A stretch of 6,621 nt of DNA from Acetobacteraceae bacterium (GTDB taxonomy: Bacteria; Pseudomonadota; Alphaproteobacteria; Acetobacterales; Acetobacteraceae): contig JAFAHH010000462.1 of the NCBI GenBank assembly GCA_019237355.1, positions 1-6,621 on the forward strand, read 5' to 3'. The number at the start of each line of letters is the position of its first letter. The first letter of the stretch is position 1. The notes beneath the pieces were generated by a model. It made no database searches. It worked only from the letters and a program-made list of their open reading frames with translations, and was not told the DNA's origin. Below are positions 6,358 to 6,621 of this stretch, one piece after another. The translations under genes and the position numbers were made by a program.

Positions 6358-6398
6358 CTAGAGCATGTTTGTTTCTGCTAAAAACAAGCATGCTCTAG
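6358..6398. repeat. CTAGAGC-ended palindrome P3
   Basis: CTAGAGCATGTTTGTTT (6358-6374) pairs with the stretch 6382-6398 through 17 base pairs, one of them G-T, leaving a 7-nt loop (6375-6381). Its right-hand CTAG (6395-6398) is the junction with the insertion sequence, so the element inserted at the very edge of the palindrome. Confidence 0.7.
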
Positions 6399-6443
6399 GG
6401 CCTGTTGAGATTTGGGATTCCCTCGGTCACCGCGCTTGTGATT

Positions 6444-6466
6444 CCAAACTCCAAAAAGGAGTTTGG
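6444..6466 (+). promoter_or_regulatory. Hairpin sequestering the transposase ribosome binding site
   Basis: CCAAACTCC (6444-6452) and GGAGTTTGG (6458-6466) form a perfect 9-bp stem with an AAAAA loop. The Shine-Dalgarno AAGGAG (6456-6461) of the transposase lies in the loop and 3' arm, and the stem ends 2 nt before the GTG start. This geometry should lower translation initiation. Hairpins that hide transposase start signals are established for other insertion sequences such as IS10 and IS50. Confidence 0.6.
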
Positions 6467-6468
6467 CC

Positions 6469-6621
6469 GTGGACCGGTTCTGCCTGACGGACGAGCAATG
6501 GAGCAAGATGGAGCCTTTCTGCCTGGGCAAGCCAGGAGATCCCGGGCGAACCGGCGGGGATGCTCGGTTGTTTGTGGAAGCGATGCTTTGGATTACGCGC
6601 ACCGGCAGCCCCTGGCGCGAC
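6469..6621 (+). CDS. IS5-family transposase, N-terminal part (partial, runs off the window)
   Basis: Only the first 51 codons are present, with the frame open at the window end. The translation begins MDRFCLTDEQW (residues 1-11) and continues to WITRTGSPWRD (41-51). The pattern LTDEQW, then a Gly/Pro/Asp/Arg-rich stretch, then AMLWITRTGSPWRD is the typical N-terminal DUF4096-type domain of IS5-family (IS427-like) transposases. That domain precedes the DDE catalytic domain, which is not in view. The start is GTG at 6469, 7 nt after AAGGAG (6456-6461); no other in-frame start with a ribosome binding site is seen. Many relatives are split into two frames joined by frameshifting, which cannot be judged here. 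Its ribosome binding site is buried in a hairpin. Confidence 0.8.
   Translation, partial: MDRFCLTDEQWSKMEPFCLGKPGDPGRTGGDARLFVEAMLWITRTGSPWRD

Larger units (their letters stand above)
6398..6621 (+). mobile_element. Left end of an IS5-family (IS427-like) insertion sequence, cut by the window end
   Basis: The element is inferred to begin at about 6398-6399, right after CTA(G), with GGGCCTGTTGAGATTTGGG. Two things point to IS5-family IS427-like elements: insertion at a TA/CTAG site, and a transposase start with the DUF4096-type pattern about 70 bp inside. The right inverted repeat and second target copy lie outside the window, so neither the exact tip nor completeness can be confirmed. Confidence 0.65.

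Noticed and set aside
6193..6398. Small forward frames of about 62 codons in the palindromic tract
   Set aside because: They run through inverted repeats and across the MITE-like border, lack ribosome binding sites and overlap each other in different frames.

Overview
The window reads as high-GC proteobacterial DNA, most likely alphaproteobacterial (Hyphomicrobiales or a Rhodospirillales/Acetobacterales relative). This placement is an inference. It rests on the tandem membrane adenylate cyclase/TolB-like/TPR proteins, the CTAGAGC-type intergenic palindromes and the IS5-family (IS427-like) transposase start, all of which are common there. No RNA gene or CRISPR array was seen.

Layout: positions 1-167 hold no recognisable gene. 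168-1586 encodes a complete FAD/NAD(P)-dependent disulfide oxidoreductase of the dihydrolipoyl dehydrogenase/mercuric reductase class. After a 283-bp non-coding gap come two tandem, same-strand paralogs of one architecture: an N-terminal class III adenylate cyclase domain, one transmembrane helix, a TolB-like (COG5616-type) domain, then TPR repeats. Copy 1 is 1870-3840. Copy 2 is 4026-6003 and is split by a frameshift near 5490 into 4026-5498 and 5470-6003. The duplication includes about 50 bp of leader in front of each start codon.

Both copies carry reading-frame damage. Copy 1 has lost 1 nt near 2325 and 5 nt near 2444, so the frame is restored but about 40 residues are replaced by missense sequence at the end of the cyclase domain. 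Copy 2 has lost 2 nt near 5490. By direct count the copies are 94% identical over the first 152 residues (cyclase) and 60% identical over the last 166 (TPR), so divergence is uneven.

Downstream (6004-6621) is a non-coding tract full of palindromes. It has a long stem-loop right after the copy 2 stop and three CTAGAGC-ended palindromes. A 185-bp MITE-like element (6107-6291) with imperfect 16-bp terminal inverted repeats sits between two CTAG copies. The left end of an IS5-family insertion sequence, beginning at another CTAG, runs off the window. The IS leader has a perfect 9-bp hairpin covering the transposase ribosome binding site.

The two cyclase copies would couple a TPR/TolB-like sensor module, probably periplasmic, to cytoplasmic cAMP production. 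The oxidoreductase has no evident functional link to them. I see no clear new multi-gene system. The most interesting points are the mosaic, frameshift-scarred tandem cyclases and the nest of CTAG-targeting elements behind them.
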